From positions 105,122 to 169,121 of the forward strand of contig NZ_JAAFKD010000015.1 of NCBI RefSeq assembly GCF_013299165.1: DNA of 64,000 nucleotides, written 5' to 3'. The translations under genes and the position numbers were made by a program. A model generated the notes under the pieces. It was not told the origin of the DNA and made no database searches. It worked only from the letters and a program-made list of their open reading frames with translations. Positions 18,387 through 28,831 of the stretch are shown here, piece by piece. Position 1 is the first letter of the stretch; each line of letters opens with the position of its first letter. The stretch is from Microcoleus sp. bin38.metabat.b11b12b14.051 (lineage in GTDB: Bacteria > Cyanobacteriota > Cyanobacteriia > Cyanobacteriales > Microcoleaceae).

Positions 18387-19658
18387 TTAAAACTTCTGTC
18401 CGACAAAAACCGATCGCACGTCTCCACCCTTGCGGATAACTGCTTCTTGATTTTTGATTTCTGCCAGAGTCCAACCGCTAGCGCCGATGCTTTCGCCGAC
18501 ATAAATTCGGCGGGCTACACCGTCTACTTCAAACAAAGCAGCCGATCGATTGCCCAACTCCAAAATTCCCACCAGCGTGTGGGCGGAAATCGACGCGGTA
18601 GCAGCAGCCGGTGTTGATTGCTGCTGGGGCGCGGGCGCGGATTGCCCAGCGGCCGGCGCTGGTGCTGGTTCGGTTTCGCGAGCCAAAATCTTCGGCTGCA
18701 CAGACTCCGAGGAGGACCCGGAAGTGGCGAGGGGAGTGCGACTGCCTGCCGCGGCGATCGCTCTACCGGAAGCTGGGGCCGCAGGCGATGGGGAAACCGA
18801 GGCCGTTTGAGGAGCAGCCTGAGTCACAGTCACCTGAGCCGGAGCAGCCGGAGCCTGAGTCACAGTCACCTGAGCCGGAGCAGCGGGAGCCTGAGCCACA
18901 GTCACCTGAGCCGGAGGCGGGATGACTACGACTTGCGGTGCTGGTGCTCCGGGGGCGGAGGCGGCTTGTTCTAGGGCATTAGCAATTCGGTTGACTGCTG
19001 TCGAAAGACCTGCGGTTGCCGGTGGCGCGCCGGAAATTGCAATGCTCGGCAGTGTTCCGGGGGTGGCGGTTTCGGGAACTCCGGCAAGTTGCGAGTTAGT
19101 CTGGGGCCCTTTCTTTTGTTCGATCGCCACTAGGGAGCGTTGCACGTATTCGACAAATTGGGTGTCTGGTGGGTTTTTGCTATTTGCAGCAGGCGCCTGC
19201 GGGATGCCGGCGGAGGGCAAGCGCACGAGTCCCGACCTACTTGCCAGCCACAATCCCAAGACGAGCAGCAGCGATCCACAGGCTGCTCCGAGCAATATTT
19301 TGTCGAATGATTGTTTCGACTGTTGTTTTTTGGTTGTTTCTAGGGCGACTTGGCGGGCGATCGCTGCTACGTCTTTTGCGCCGCTTTGCTGAGGCTCTGG
19401 CGCCAACTGCGACAATACTATTTGAGGTACCGAGATTGACTTGAGCGCCACAAATTCTGGCGCCACGGGTTCCGGTGGCTGCGTGCCGTTGCCGTCGAAT
19501 GCTCGATCGACTCCTTCAAACAATTCGTCCATCAACCGATCGGCGTAGGACTCTACTGCCACTGCTTCGGCTGGCACGGTTTCGACTGTCGCGCTCACGG
19601 CGATCGGCTCTGACGATGATTCCAAAGACATCTGTTTGGCGATTACTTTTTGAGGCAT
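18387..19658 (-). CDS. Single-span membrane protein with GspC/PilP-like C-terminal domain
   Basis: A 423-residue protein. An acidic cytoplasmic N-terminus (about 1-115) is followed by one membrane helix (ILLGAACGSLLLVLGLWLA, about 121-139). A long Pro/Ala/Gln-rich periplasmic linker follows, with three near-identical copies of a VTVTQAPAAPAQ-type unit (about 240-285). It ends with a ~65-residue beta-rich domain (LVGILELGNRSAALFEV, then RRIYVGESIG, then GWTLAEIKNQEAVIRKGG). The last domain resembles the HR domain of GspC or PilP, which links inner-membrane and outer-membrane parts of type II secretion or type IV pilus machines. The role is inferred; no pilus genes adjoin it. Confidence 0.65.
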   Translation of the reverse strand: MPQKVIAKQMSLESSSEPIAVSATVETVPAEAVAVESYADRLMDELFEGVDRAFDGNGTQPPEPVAPEFVALKSISVPQIVLSQLAPEPQQSGAKDVAAIARQVALETTKKQQSKQSFDKILLGAACGSLLLVLGLWLASRSGLVRLPSAGIPQAPAANSKNPPDTQFVEYVQRSLVAIEQKKGPQTNSQLAGVPETATPGTLPSIAISGAPPATAGLSTAVNRIANALEQAASAPGAPAPQVVVIPPPAQVTVAQAPAAPAQVTVTQAPAAPAQVTVTQAAPQTASVSPSPAAPASGRAIAAAGSRTPLATSGSSSESVQPKILARETEPAPAPAAGQSAPAPQQQSTPAAATASISAHTLVGILELGNRSAALFEVDGVARRIYVGESIGASGWTLAEIKNQEAVIRKGGDVRSVFVGQKF

Positions 19659-20426
19659 AGTTTTATGTTACTCCCGCTCCCCGACAACCCTGAGGTTCTC
19701 AACTTCAGACTTCTACAGGATACTTCTAATATTTACCAATTCTTTGGTCAGAACAGGTCAATTGTATCTCACCCGCCATCATATTTTTAGTCCGGGGCGA
19801 ACTTACAACATTTTCGATGGCACCCGTGAGATTTGAGATTGGGAAATGATATACTGCATCAGGGTTTGAAGCGCCAGCTTGCCGTTGCATTTTTTTCGCT
19901 GGGATTGCTTGTAGCCCGATCGACTTTTGTGTCACCGGTTGTAAGCTTTTTTCACTCCTCTGCTGTTAGTCTTGCTTCGTCTCACTTTTGCATCGCATTT
20001 TGCCGCTTTTGTCAACCCCCCACGCCCTATGGTGCGGCGGGTTTTGACACAAAACTTTACTTTTACTGTCTCGCAAAAAACCTGGTTTCTCTCGCCGTTG
20101 GTCGTTGGTTTCCTGACTGGATAAGGGTTTCATACTTTTAGCTCTCTTAAATTTATATGCTTGTTTGCTTAATAGCAATAACTAGCTCCAGATTCTATAA
20201 CTTTAATAGTACCATAGCTTCATCACAATTCAGTAATAAAGTGTCAAAGCTCGCAAAAACGTCGGCTTAATCAGAATTATTCTCATTAATTTTTGGAATT
20301 TTTTTTAAGACACGATTCGTAACATGACAATAAAAAAATTGTTTTTTCCATAATATAATTTTTATTTATACATATTGAGTGCGATCGAATTTTCCTAGAA
20401 AACAGCCAACTCTAGAATTGCTTGAT
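19659..20426. other. 768 bp without a recognisable gene
   Basis: Frames of 102 (plus) and 69-70 codons (minus) are present, but none has recognisable composition or neighbours, and they overlap one another. From about 20170 the sequence becomes very AT-rich. A T-rich stretch near 20290-20350 sits just downstream of the channel pseudogene and could contain a terminator. Confidence 0.4.
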
Positions 20427-21562
20427 TTACCTTACCAAGAAAATAGTCATTGCGGTAGCTTGAGCGAGGATAAAAGCTGAGGGGAATATCCAGCGCAATT
20501 TGCACAGCAGCTCAATAGAGAGTTCCGGATTTTTGTGATTTTTGAGCCAGAAATGTGAAACTACAGTAGCCATAATTGACGAGAAGAAAAAGATATAACA
20601 GATAAATATGTATGCGTCCATCAAAGTCATGTAAGGCACTCTCGGCAAAGAGTTAGCCACCGTGAAATTAAAAGTAATTGCCGTAAGAATGCTGGTAATG
20701 CCGACATTCATCTGAGGGACAAAAGCCGTATTCGGATCGATCCAAAAAGTCGTCCAAGAAATCATCGTAATTAGCAGCAGCGGCACAAATACCTTAAATA
20801 TATAAAATTGATAATTACGCTTCAGTTTGATTGCAAAAGTATATCGCGGATAAGTTTTATCTTCGTTTTCCGCTTTCTGGATAGTGACTGCGGGGTTGAT
20901 GCCGAGAATTTTCCATTCAGACAAAGAAACGTAGGAATCTTTGCTATATCCAGTCGCCGTAGGATTTTCTTTAAACACGATACCTTTGCTATCAGAAGAC
21001 AAAGGTTCCCAGATCATCATGGCAGTTTGGGAGTCAAAGGGAAACTTTCTCAAATCAAATGTTGATGATACCGTTGCATTAACCAGTTCTAAATAAGTGA
21101 CAGTGCCGTCGGGTTGCGCGCTTAATTGCACCGCACCTCTTTTGGTGGCTGACTGAGAGTTGAAAATTGTTAAGGCTGGTTCCCATATTTGTTCGGGAGT
21201 GTAGCGAACTACTCGATCGCCAATCGTATTCGGGTCAAAGGCTGTTTGTCTTGCCAAGCTGCATACAAGAAACCGCTAATATCGAAAGTTTCATCGGCTT
21301 GATTTATCCTACCGAGGTTGAGGACAGAGAAACCCAGGGAAACTTCCGTCGGCTTGTCAGTGCTGGGAGGGCTTTTGAGTGAAGGTTTGGCAATCTCTGC
21401 GGGTTTGGCTGCGGATTCTTGAAGCGCGGTGGTTGTCTTTGGTGCTGGGGAATTTTCAGCAGTATTTTGAGCAACGACTGGGCGATAACTCGACAGGACA
21501 ATAGTTAAGGCTAAGGTTACTAAGCCGGTAATGACATTAGCTGTTAGTCGATTTTTGTTCAT
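20427..21562 (-). pseudogene. Pentameric ligand-gated ion channel homologue, frameshifted
   Basis: Two overlapping frames encode one Cys-loop-family channel of the GLIC type. Frame 1 (21209-21562) gives a signal peptide (VITGLVTLALTIVLSS), a Pro/Ser linker and the first strands of the ligand-binding domain, up to ISGFLYAAWQDK. Frame 2 (20427 to about 21257) gives the rest of that domain with LRKFPFDSQ, the conserved PFD loop, and four membrane helices: M1 after NYQFYIFKVFVPLLL, M2 in MNVGITSILTAITFNF, M3 after YMTLMDAYIF, M4 at the C-terminus. Adding one base in the AAACAGCC segment (about 21236-21250) joins them. No Cys pair flanks the loop, as in other prokaryotic members. A real mutation and a sequencing error cannot be told apart. 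Confidence 0.85.
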
Positions 21563-22459
21563 CGGACGCTGCTAGTCCTCGTCGAAGTAAAATTATTTCT
21601 GTTAATAGTGGGCCGCAGAGGATGCACCAAATAATCTGGTTTCTGTTTGGCAAAATTCAACCGAAATCACTCAATGAATTTAATCAATCTAGTTTCTGCG
21701 TTCAAATTTGTCTGGGTTGGTGCGATGAATCAAAATTATATGACGAAATTTTACCATAAAGAATTGCTTGAAAGCAAATCCCTGTAAGCGATAAATTAAA
21801 ATCAGACTGTTCGTCACTTTAATCCTTTTCCTTACCAGGCAGAGGTCGCCCTCCCAAGTTAACTGTCAACTGAATCAAAAGGCTCGATCGCCATTGTGAA
21901 TTTTTAGATTGAATTTTTACATTAATTTTTTTTAAACATTCGGTACTTATTTTAATATCATACACATAATTTTATGTCAACAGGCATCGAGAGCTGTGCG
22001 ATCGCCACAAAAGAGCGGACGGTGGTCTGGCGCGCGATCGATGCCAGTTTTGAGCCAACCAGCGATATCCTGTCCGCTGGATTAACCGCACGCGCGATCT
22101 GTTTGTTCGATCGTTTGGACGCTCGCGTCCGCTCTCCGGCTACGGACTTTCGGGCAAACTACAAACCATTTTTGTGATGGTAATTGACCGCACATGATAT
22201 GACGCAATACAAATCGAAATACTTTGCACACTGCTCTAACCTACCCATTTTTCACCAGATGCCAGGGAATCGAGTAACGTGTAATTGAGACTTTTCGATC
22301 CAACAGAATACCAAGCATGGCACTGATTAATCTACTGCGAACTGTTTTGCAACTGTCTGCGCTCGCTAGAATCAAATTTGTCCGCATCATCACCGATATA
22401 CGTAAGTATATTGCACCTAACCAGTCCTTAAATAAAATATCGCTTTCCCATTCATTTGA
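21563..22459. other. 897 bp without a recognisable gene
   Basis: The only frame of note, 21974-22177 (67 codons), is built from HIP1-type octamers and GC-rich repeat debris and is not credible. AT-rich stretches before 22460 may hold the promoter of the histidine kinase. No RNA gene was recognised. Confidence 0.45.
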
Positions 22460-24526
22460 GTGCTACCTGGGATAAAAACTAAGCGAAAACTCTCAGATTT
22501 TTTATATTATTTGTTTGAAATCATGAAACTATATCCGAGAAAATACTTAGATCGCCAAACGCAAAAATTAAATTTAACCACCAGATTAAAGTGGCTGGCA
22601 ATTGTCAGCGCGATCGGCATAATTTACTACGGTGCGGCAAAACTAGGCATGGCAGTAGCCCTGCCGATTCCACCCGGGATTACAGCCGTTTGGTTTCCTT
22701 CCGCGATCGCTTGGAGTGCCATCCTTTGGGGAGGATTCAAGATTTCCCCCGTAATTTGGCTGGCAGATTTTATAGCTGCAATTCCCGGCTACTCTGAAGG
22801 CAATCACAACCTCTGTATCTCGATAGTCGTCTGCTCGATTTGCTCCTTGGGAGCCCCTGGAGAGGCGCAATTAGGAAGTAGACTGATCCGGCGCTTCATC
22901 CCTAACTCCGCACCTTTTGCTTCAGCTAACTCCGTACTAAAATTTGTGCTGATTGTTGCTATCTGCACCGGATTAAATGCCACGATAGGAGTGACAACCA
23001 TCTGCTTGGGCGGAATTTCCCAATGGACTAATTACGGGTTTATGTGGTTGACTTGGTGGACGGGAAATGCCATCAGTATTTTAGTGTTTTTGCCCATGCT
23101 GTTGGTTTGGCAGCGATTACCCCCGATGCTTTGGCAGCGCCAGAAATCGATTGAAGGATTGCTGCTCTTGAGCCTGTTGATGGGTACTGGCAAACTTGCT
23201 TTTTGGGATAACTATCCCGTACAATATATCATGGTGCCTTGCCTGTGGTGGGCGGCATTTCGGTTTGGACAGCACGGTGCAACTCTGGCAATTGCCTTAG
23301 TATCGAGTTTTGCGCTGTGGGGTACGGTGAATGGCACCAGTTCTTTCCTGCGTGCATCCTTGAACGAATCATTAATATTGTTGCAAACTTTTATGGGAGT
23401 CGTCGCAGTTTCTACACTACTGTTATCTGCCATTTTAGGGGAGCAAAAACAAGCAGAAATCGGGCTGACTGTGGCAAATGAAACACTGGAAATGCGAGTG
23501 GAAGAACGCACGCTCGCCATGACAGAAACTAATGAAATACTGCAAGTGGAAATTGCCGAACGCCAGCAAGCTGAAATTGCGCTGCGACAATCGGAAGTTG
23601 ACAAGACTAAACTAATTACTTCTCTGCAACAGCAAAAAATGACTTTGGAGCGAACGTTGCAAGATTTGAAAAACGCTCAAGCGCAACTGATTCAAACCGA
23701 AAAAATGTCAAGTCTGGGACAATTGGTGGCGGGAGTCGCTCACGAAATCAACAATCCAGTCAGCTTTATTTACGGCAATATCGATCATGCAAGAGAACAC
23801 TCTCAATCACTTTTAAAGTTAATCGAGCTGTACCGACAGCAATATAGCGATACCAATCCGCAGATTCAACAGTTAACAGAGGAAATTGAGCTGGATTTCC
23901 TGATCGAAGACTTGCCTAAATTGCTGATTTCCATGAAAATGGGTGCTGAGCGCATCCGAGAGATTGTACTGACGCTCCGCAACTTTTCGCGTCTCGATGA
24001 GTCAGACATGAAGGCTGTGAATATTCATGAAGGAATTGACAGCACTCTGATCGTTTTGCAAAGCCGGCTCAATCGCAAAGCCGATCGCCCCCAGATTCAG
24101 ATCCTCAAGCACTACGGCATCTTGCCGAAGGTGGAATGCTACGCAGGCCAACTCAATCAGGTGTTGATGAATATCCTCAACAACGCCATTGATGCTTTGA
24201 TTAGTCAAGCTCGCGGGAATCCGGGTTTTATGCCGACGATCGCGATCGCCACTGAAATTATAGACTCTCAATGGGTTAAGATTGCGATTAAAGATAATGG
24301 CACTGGCATATCCCCATCAGTCCAAGAACGCATCTTCGACCCGTTTTTTACCACAAAACCCGTCGGACAAGGTACGGGGCTAGGATTGTCGATTAGCTAT
24401 CAGATTGTTACAGAAAAACATCGCGGACGTTTGAAATGCGTTTCCGAGATCTCCAAGGGGACAGAATTTGTGATTGAGCTACCGGTGCAGCAAAAAGTTT
24501 TGGCGGTGCAACTAGAATGCCTGTAG
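22460..24526 (+). CDS. Membrane sensor histidine kinase with MASE1 domain
   Basis: A 688-residue sensor kinase. The N-terminal half (about 40-310) is a polytopic MASE1-type integral membrane sensor with about eight helices (AVALPIPPGITAVWFPS, MWLTWWTGNAISILVFLPM). A coiled-coil segment follows (TLEMRVEERTLAMTET), then a dimerisation/phosphoacceptor segment with GVAHEINNPVSFI (His near 428), and a HATPase domain with N box (LMNILNNAIDAL), G1 (KDNGTGIS) and G2 (GTGLGLSIS). There is no receiver domain, so a separate response regulator is expected but not adjacent. The frame opens with GTG 22460; ATG 22523 (MKLYPRKYL) is an equally good start. Its kinase core is closely related to that at 53159-54457. 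Confidence 0.92.
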   Translation: MLPGIKTKRKLSDFLYYLFEIMKLYPRKYLDRQTQKLNLTTRLKWLAIVSAIGIIYYGAAKLGMAVALPIPPGITAVWFPSAIAWSAILWGGFKISPVIWLADFIAAIPGYSEGNHNLCISIVVCSICSLGAPGEAQLGSRLIRRFIPNSAPFASANSVLKFVLIVAICTGLNATIGVTTICLGGISQWTNYGFMWLTWWTGNAISILVFLPMLLVWQRLPPMLWQRQKSIEGLLLLSLLMGTGKLAFWDNYPVQYIMVPCLWWAAFRFGQHGATLAIALVSSFALWGTVNGTSSFLRASLNESLILLQTFMGVVAVSTLLLSAILGEQKQAEIGLTVANETLEMRVEERTLAMTETNEILQVEIAERQQAEIALRQSEVDKTKLITSLQQQKMTLERTLQDLKNAQAQLIQTEKMSSLGQLVAGVAHEINNPVSFIYGNIDHAREHSQSLLKLIELYRQQYSDTNPQIQQLTEEIELDFLIEDLPKLLISMKMGAERIREIVLTLRNFSRLDESDMKAVNIHEGIDSTLIVLQSRLNRKADRPQIQILKHYGILPKVECYAGQLNQVLMNILNNAIDALISQARGNPGFMPTIAIATEIIDSQWVKIAIKDNGTGISPSVQERIFDPFFTTKPVGQGTGLGLSISYQIVTEKHRGRLKCVSEISKGTEFVIELPVQQKVLAVQLECL

Positions 24527-24812
24527 TTGTCCGAATGAGCGATCAGTAGGTCGATCGCACTTGCATCCTATCCCAGATTACACCCAAGTGCGATCGCGCG
24601 CGAGGAAGTGAGGAAGGGCGATCGACTTACAAGTCAAAACAAACTCTTCCATTTTTTTGAGTTTGAGTGTGTACCAATCATCCCTCAGCTCTAAATTTGT
24701 TACACAAAACAACGATTTAGGAGTAAAAATCTCCATAACTCTGATTTTGTGGCACTATTGAGTAAATTGTTATAGTAACCATCATCAAACCCCCTAAGTC
24801 AGTGAAATAGCT

Positions 24813-26267
24813 ATGTTAGTCCAAGTAACCATAGAGAACTTCCTGTCCTTCAGGGAAGAAACAACTTTCAGTATGGTAGCTGTTAGCAGTGACCAACATC
24901 ATGCAGACCATCTGGCTGTAGATACAGCAGGTAAGGGACGGTCACTTTTGCCTATCTCTGCTATTTATGGCGCCAATGCAGCAGGCAAATCTAACCTAAT
25001 TAAAGCAATTGATTTCGCCAAGGATTTGATTGTAGAAGGAACACGTAGTAGTCAGGCTATTCTAGTTACTCCATTTAAATTAGGTAATAACAGTAAAAAA
25101 CCTAGCAAGTTTGAATTTATTTTCACTCATCACGGGAATCTTTATTCCTATGGATTTAAGTTAAATGCTACCCAAATAATTGAAGAATGGCTTTACATAA
25201 CCCCCGCAGGCAAAAAACGGGAAGTACCTTTTTTTGAACGGCTCACTTCTGAAAACAAAGAAACTAAAGTAGAGTATGGATCTGCCCTCAAAGGTAGGAG
25301 CAAAAAACAAGAACAGTTTCTCGACTTTATTACACAGGGAACACGCCCAAATCAACTTTTTTTAACAGAAGCTGTAGATCGCAATGTTCAGACTGTCAAG
25401 CCTGTTGTGGATTGGTTCAGAGATGTCCTAGTTATTATCCCAGCCGAATCTCACTATGAAGCTCTAGAATTTACTATTTTAAATAACGAACAATTTACTA
25501 AGTTTATAAGTAGCTTTTTGAAATTTGCAGGCACTGGTATTGATTCTATAGGAAAAGAAGAAGTTGACTTGGACTTTGATCGCCATTTTCCAGGTATGCC
25601 AGATAGTATCAAGGAGAAAATCATTCAAAAATTTGCTGATGCCAATGAAAATTCTATTGCAATGCTTGAAAATCTCACAGGTCAACGATATTTCCTCAAG
25701 TATGGAGTAGAAGGTAAGCTAAGCCTCATTCAACTTAGGACTCAACATCGTCATGAGAACGGTCATCTTGTAGACTTTTCAATGGAAGAAGAATCCGAAG
25801 GTACGCAGCGTTTAATTAACTTAATTCCGGCACTATTTGCTTTACAAGAAAATCCTGAAATAGTGATTTTACTGGATGAGTTAGACCGCCGTCTTCATCC
25901 TCTTTTGTCACGAAAATTTATAGAAATAGCCTTGAATTGTAGACAAAAAAATAGTCAGAGCCAACTAATATTTACAACTCATGATACGAACCTTCTAGAC
26001 TTAGATATTATGCGGAGAGACGAAATCTGGTTTGTTGAAAAAAATGAGCAAGGTGCATCACATATTTGTTCGCTAGCAGAGTTTAAAATTAGACCAGATG
26101 TTCAAATCGAAAAAGGCTATTTAAATGGTAGATTTGGAGCTATTCCATTCTTTGGAGATATCCGTAGTTTAGGATGGCTGGATTGTGAAACAGAGTTATC
26201 TGACAAACATGATAGCAAACATGAAAAAACGCAATCGAACCAAGCTCCTAGATCGTCAGTACAATAA
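24813..26267 (+). CDS. AAA-type ATPase of an RloA/AbiLi-like defence pair
   Basis: A 484-residue ABC/OLD-like AAA ATPase. It opens with VTIENFLSFREETTFSM, typical of this group. It has a Walker A GANAAGKSN (about 53-61), a signature-like EEESEGTQRLINL, a Walker B IVILLDELDRRLHP (about 350) and a switch histidine in IFTTHDTNLLD. The downstream RloB-family gene overlaps its last 47 bp. In characterised pairs of this kind (AbiL, RloA/RloB and, more distantly, PARIS) the ATPase senses infection and controls a TOPRIM-like nuclease partner. The last ~30 residues, low in complexity and charged, coincide with the overlap. ATG 24813 is the natural start. Probable anti-phage abortive-infection role. 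Confidence 0.85.
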   Translation: MLVQVTIENFLSFREETTFSMVAVSSDQHHADHLAVDTAGKGRSLLPISAIYGANAAGKSNLIKAIDFAKDLIVEGTRSSQAILVTPFKLGNNSKKPSKFEFIFTHHGNLYSYGFKLNATQIIEEWLYITPAGKKREVPFFERLTSENKETKVEYGSALKGRSKKQEQFLDFITQGTRPNQLFLTEAVDRNVQTVKPVVDWFRDVLVIIPAESHYEALEFTILNNEQFTKFISSFLKFAGTGIDSIGKEEVDLDFDRHFPGMPDSIKEKIIQKFADANENSIAMLENLTGQRYFLKYGVEGKLSLIQLRTQHRHENGHLVDFSMEEESEGTQRLINLIPALFALQENPEIVILLDELDRRLHPLLSRKFIEIALNCRQKNSQSQLIFTTHDTNLLDLDIMRRDEIWFVEKNEQGASHICSLAEFKIRPDVQIEKGYLNGRFGAIPFFGDIRSLGWLDCETELSDKHDSKHEKTQSNQAPRSSVQ

Positions 26268-26826
26268 TCGAGATGCCACACTTTTTGTTATTGCTACAGA
26301 GGGTAGGGAAACTGAAAAGCAATATTTCTCGATGTTTCGTGACTCTCGTATCAAGATAGAAATATTGCCAACGGGCGAAGATAATAAGTCTGCCCCTCAA
26401 TATGTTTTGGATCGATTAGATGAATTTGCACAAAAATATAATATGACTCCAGAGGATACTCTATGGCTAATATTTGATGTGGATCGATGGGGAGTAAAAA
26501 ATATCAGTGCTATCTGTCGTGAAGCCAAACAGAAAAATTATCAACTAGGTATTAGTAATCCTTGCTTTGAGGCTTGGTTATATTTACATTTTGATGACTT
26601 AGATCCTAATGATACAACCTGCAAAGATGTTGAAGCAAGGTTGCGAAATAAGTTGGGATGCTATAATAAGAGCAATCTTGATTTAGATTCGTTTAAGGAC
26701 TATATTGAGGATGCTGTTAAACGTGCCAATAATTTACATCCCCATCCTCAACAGCACTGGCCACCGACGCCCGGTTCCCACGTTTATCGAGTTATTCAGA
26801 TGCTTCTCAAGGCATTGAAACAATAG
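26221..26826 (+). CDS. rloB: RloB-family effector nuclease (AbiLii-like)
   Basis: A 201-residue protein from ATG 26221. The frame opens 36 bp earlier, but MKKRNRTKLLDRQ matches the usual basic N-terminus. RloB domain features in order: FVIATEGRETEKQYF with the TOPRIM-like glutamate, LWLIFDVDRWG with the acidic DxD pair, and SNPCFEAWLYLHF, the most diagnostic RloB motif. These suggest a TOPRIM-fold metal-dependent nuclease. The 47 bp overlap with the upstream ATPase implies translational coupling and joint function. Both genes look intact. The expected behaviour, from related systems, is degradation of host or phage nucleic acid when the ATPase is triggered. Confidence 0.87.
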   Translation: MKKRNRTKLLDRQYNNRDATLFVIATEGRETEKQYFSMFRDSRIKIEILPTGEDNKSAPQYVLDRLDEFAQKYNMTPEDTLWLIFDVDRWGVKNISAICREAKQKNYQLGISNPCFEAWLYLHFDDLDPNDTTCKDVEARLRNKLGCYNKSNLDLDSFKDYIEDAVKRANNLHPHPQQHWPPTPGSHVYRVIQMLLKALKQ

Positions 26827-26908
26827 TAAAAATTAGTTAATTTTGGCGGATAATAACTTATTAAAGTTACGCTCCGCCAAAATCTCCAATCTAAAATTAA
26901 AAATGGTC

Positions 26909-28831
26909 TTAACCGACTCGTTCCGCCAACTCCAACCACCGCTCAGTCGCGCGATCGATATCCTGGGTCAATTTAGCCAAACGATCCGATAACTTCTTCA
27001 CCTCCGCAAACCCGCTGGGAGCATTGTTGGACAAAATCTTCTCAATTTCTTGTTTCTCAGCTTCCAGCTTCGGAATTTGAGCCTCTAACTGCTGATATTC
27101 CCGCTGATCGTTGAACGAAACTTTGGTTGATTTTGTAGTAGAAGCTTTGGCTTTTGAATTGTTAGATTCAGGAGTGCGTGCAAGCTTTTCTTTGTCTTTT
27201 TGTGCTTTGAGTTCCTTGGCTTCTTCGGCTTTCTTGTAGTCTAAATATACCGAGTAATTGCCGGGATACAAGCGCAAATTGCCGCCGGGTTCCAAGGCGA
27301 ACACCATGTCGATCGTCCGATCGAGAAAATAGCGATCGTGCGATACTACAATTACACAGCCGTTAAAGTCTTCCAGATAGTCCTCCAAAACCGCCAGAGT
27401 CTGCACGTCTAGGTCGTTTGTCGGTTCGTCGAGAATCAGTACGTTGGGCGCACTCATCAGCACTTTCAGCAGGAATAACCGACGCTTTTCGCCGCCCGAA
27501 AGCTTGTTAATCGGTGCATACTGTTGGTTGGGCGGAAACAAAAACTTCTCCAGCATTTGAGAAGCGGTAATGATTTCCCCATCCGCCGTTTGCACCAATT
27601 CCGCTACACTTTTGAGGTATTCAATCACCCGCTGGTCTTCATTCGGTGTCAAATCCTCTGAATGCTGGTCAAAATAACCGATATGAATGGTTGTGCCAAT
27701 TTCCACAGTACCGGAATCCGGCTGGATGCGTCCGGTAATGATATCCATCAGCGTGGATTTTCCCGCGCCGTTACAGCCAATAATTCCAATTCTGTCTTCG
27801 GGAGTGAAATTGTAGGTAAAATCTTTGATTAAAGTGCGATCGCCATAAGCTTTACGAATATTCAACAACTCAATGACTTTCTTGCCAATCCGTCGCCCCG
27901 CTGTAGCAATCTCGACTTTACCGTTGGCTGTTTTGAACTCCTCGGCGCGCATATCCTTAATGCGATCGATCCGAGCTTTTTGCTTGGTACTGCGGGCTTT
28001 CGGCCCCTTCTTGAGCCATTCCAACTCACGTCGCAATACTCCCGAAAATTTGCGCTGAGTGCTGGCGGCGGATTCTTCGGCTAACGCTTTTTTCTCCAAA
28101 TAATAAGCGTAATTGCCAGCATAATTGTATAGGTCGGCGCGATCGATCTCCAGAATGCGATTGGTCACGCGATCGAGAAAATAGCGATCGTGCGTAATCA
28201 GCAGCAGCGCACCGCGATAGCCGTTCAAATAGTTCTGCAACCACTCCACAGACAGGGCGTCCAAGTGGTTTGTCGGTTCATCCATCAACAACACGTCAGG
28301 TTCCGATAGTAGCGCCGTTGCTAAAGCAATGCGCTTGCGGTAGCCGCCCGACAAGTCGGCGATTTTCGCATGAAAATCCTCAATCCCCAACTTGGTCAAA
28401 ATCAATTTCGCCTTAGTTTCCAAATCCCACGCGCCCACCTCGTCGATGCGCGCCGACACGGTAGATAAGCGCGACATCAACTTGTCCGTATCGCCTTTAC
28501 CGTGGGAAAGTTGATCCGAAATTTCCTCGTATTCCCGCACCAAAGCCATTTGTTCGCCGCTGTCGGCAAATACTTGCTCTAAAACCGTATGGTTTTCGTC
28601 TAAATCGGGCTGTTGCGGGAGATAGACAATTGTAGACCCTGGATTGACCCAGCGATCGCCAGAGTCGATCGACTCCATACCCGCAATCATCTTCAGTAGC
28701 GTGGATTTACCCGAACCATTAGTGCCGATGAGTCCGACTTTATCGCCTTCATCGAGGCTGAAACTGGCATTTGTCAAGAGTTCCTTGATGCCGAAGTCTT
28801 TTTTGATCGATCGCAGAGTAAAAATAGTCAT
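26909..28831 (-). CDS. uup: ABC-F ATPase, Uup-like
   Basis: A 640-residue soluble tandem-ABC protein without membrane segments. The two nucleotide-binding domains have Walker A GTNGSGKST (near 37) and GCNGAGKST (near 352), signatures LSGGYRKRIAL and LSGGEKRRLFL, and Walker B VLLMDEPTNHLD and VLILDEPTNDLD. They are joined by an ABC-F linker (about 240-310, LKKGPKARSTKQKARIDR). The C-terminus has a Lys/Ser linker and a coiled coil (YQQLEAQIPKLEAEKQEIE), the DNA- or RNA-binding tail that distinguishes Uup from EttA. It acts on ribosomes or branched DNA intermediates in other bacteria. It is intact and convergent with rloB. Confidence 0.93.
   Translation of the reverse strand: MTIFTLRSIKKDFGIKELLTNASFSLDEGDKVGLIGTNGSGKSTLLKMIAGMESIDSGDRWVNPGSTIVYLPQQPDLDENHTVLEQVFADSGEQMALVREYEEISDQLSHGKGDTDKLMSRLSTVSARIDEVGAWDLETKAKLILTKLGIEDFHAKIADLSGGYRKRIALATALLSEPDVLLMDEPTNHLDALSVEWLQNYLNGYRGALLLITHDRYFLDRVTNRILEIDRADLYNYAGNYAYYLEKKALAEESAASTQRKFSGVLRRELEWLKKGPKARSTKQKARIDRIKDMRAEEFKTANGKVEIATAGRRIGKKVIELLNIRKAYGDRTLIKDFTYNFTPEDRIGIIGCNGAGKSTLMDIITGRIQPDSGTVEIGTTIHIGYFDQHSEDLTPNEDQRVIEYLKSVAELVQTADGEIITASQMLEKFLFPPNQQYAPINKLSGGEKRRLFLLKVLMSAPNVLILDEPTNDLDVQTLAVLEDYLEDFNGCVIVVSHDRYFLDRTIDMVFALEPGGNLRLYPGNYSVYLDYKKAEEAKELKAQKDKEKLARTPESNNSKAKASTTKSTKVSFNDQREYQQLEAQIPKLEAEKQEIEKILSNNAPSGFAEVKKLSDRLAKLTQDIDRATERWLELAERVG

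Noticed and set aside
19833..20141. 102-codon plus-strand frame in the gap before the channel pseudogene
   Set aside because: Cys/Phe-rich, no family resemblance, overlapped by minus-strand frames of equal length.
21974..22177. 67-codon plus-strand frame
   Set aside because: Composition is dominated by HIP1-type octamers and there is no ribosome binding site or homology that I recognise.
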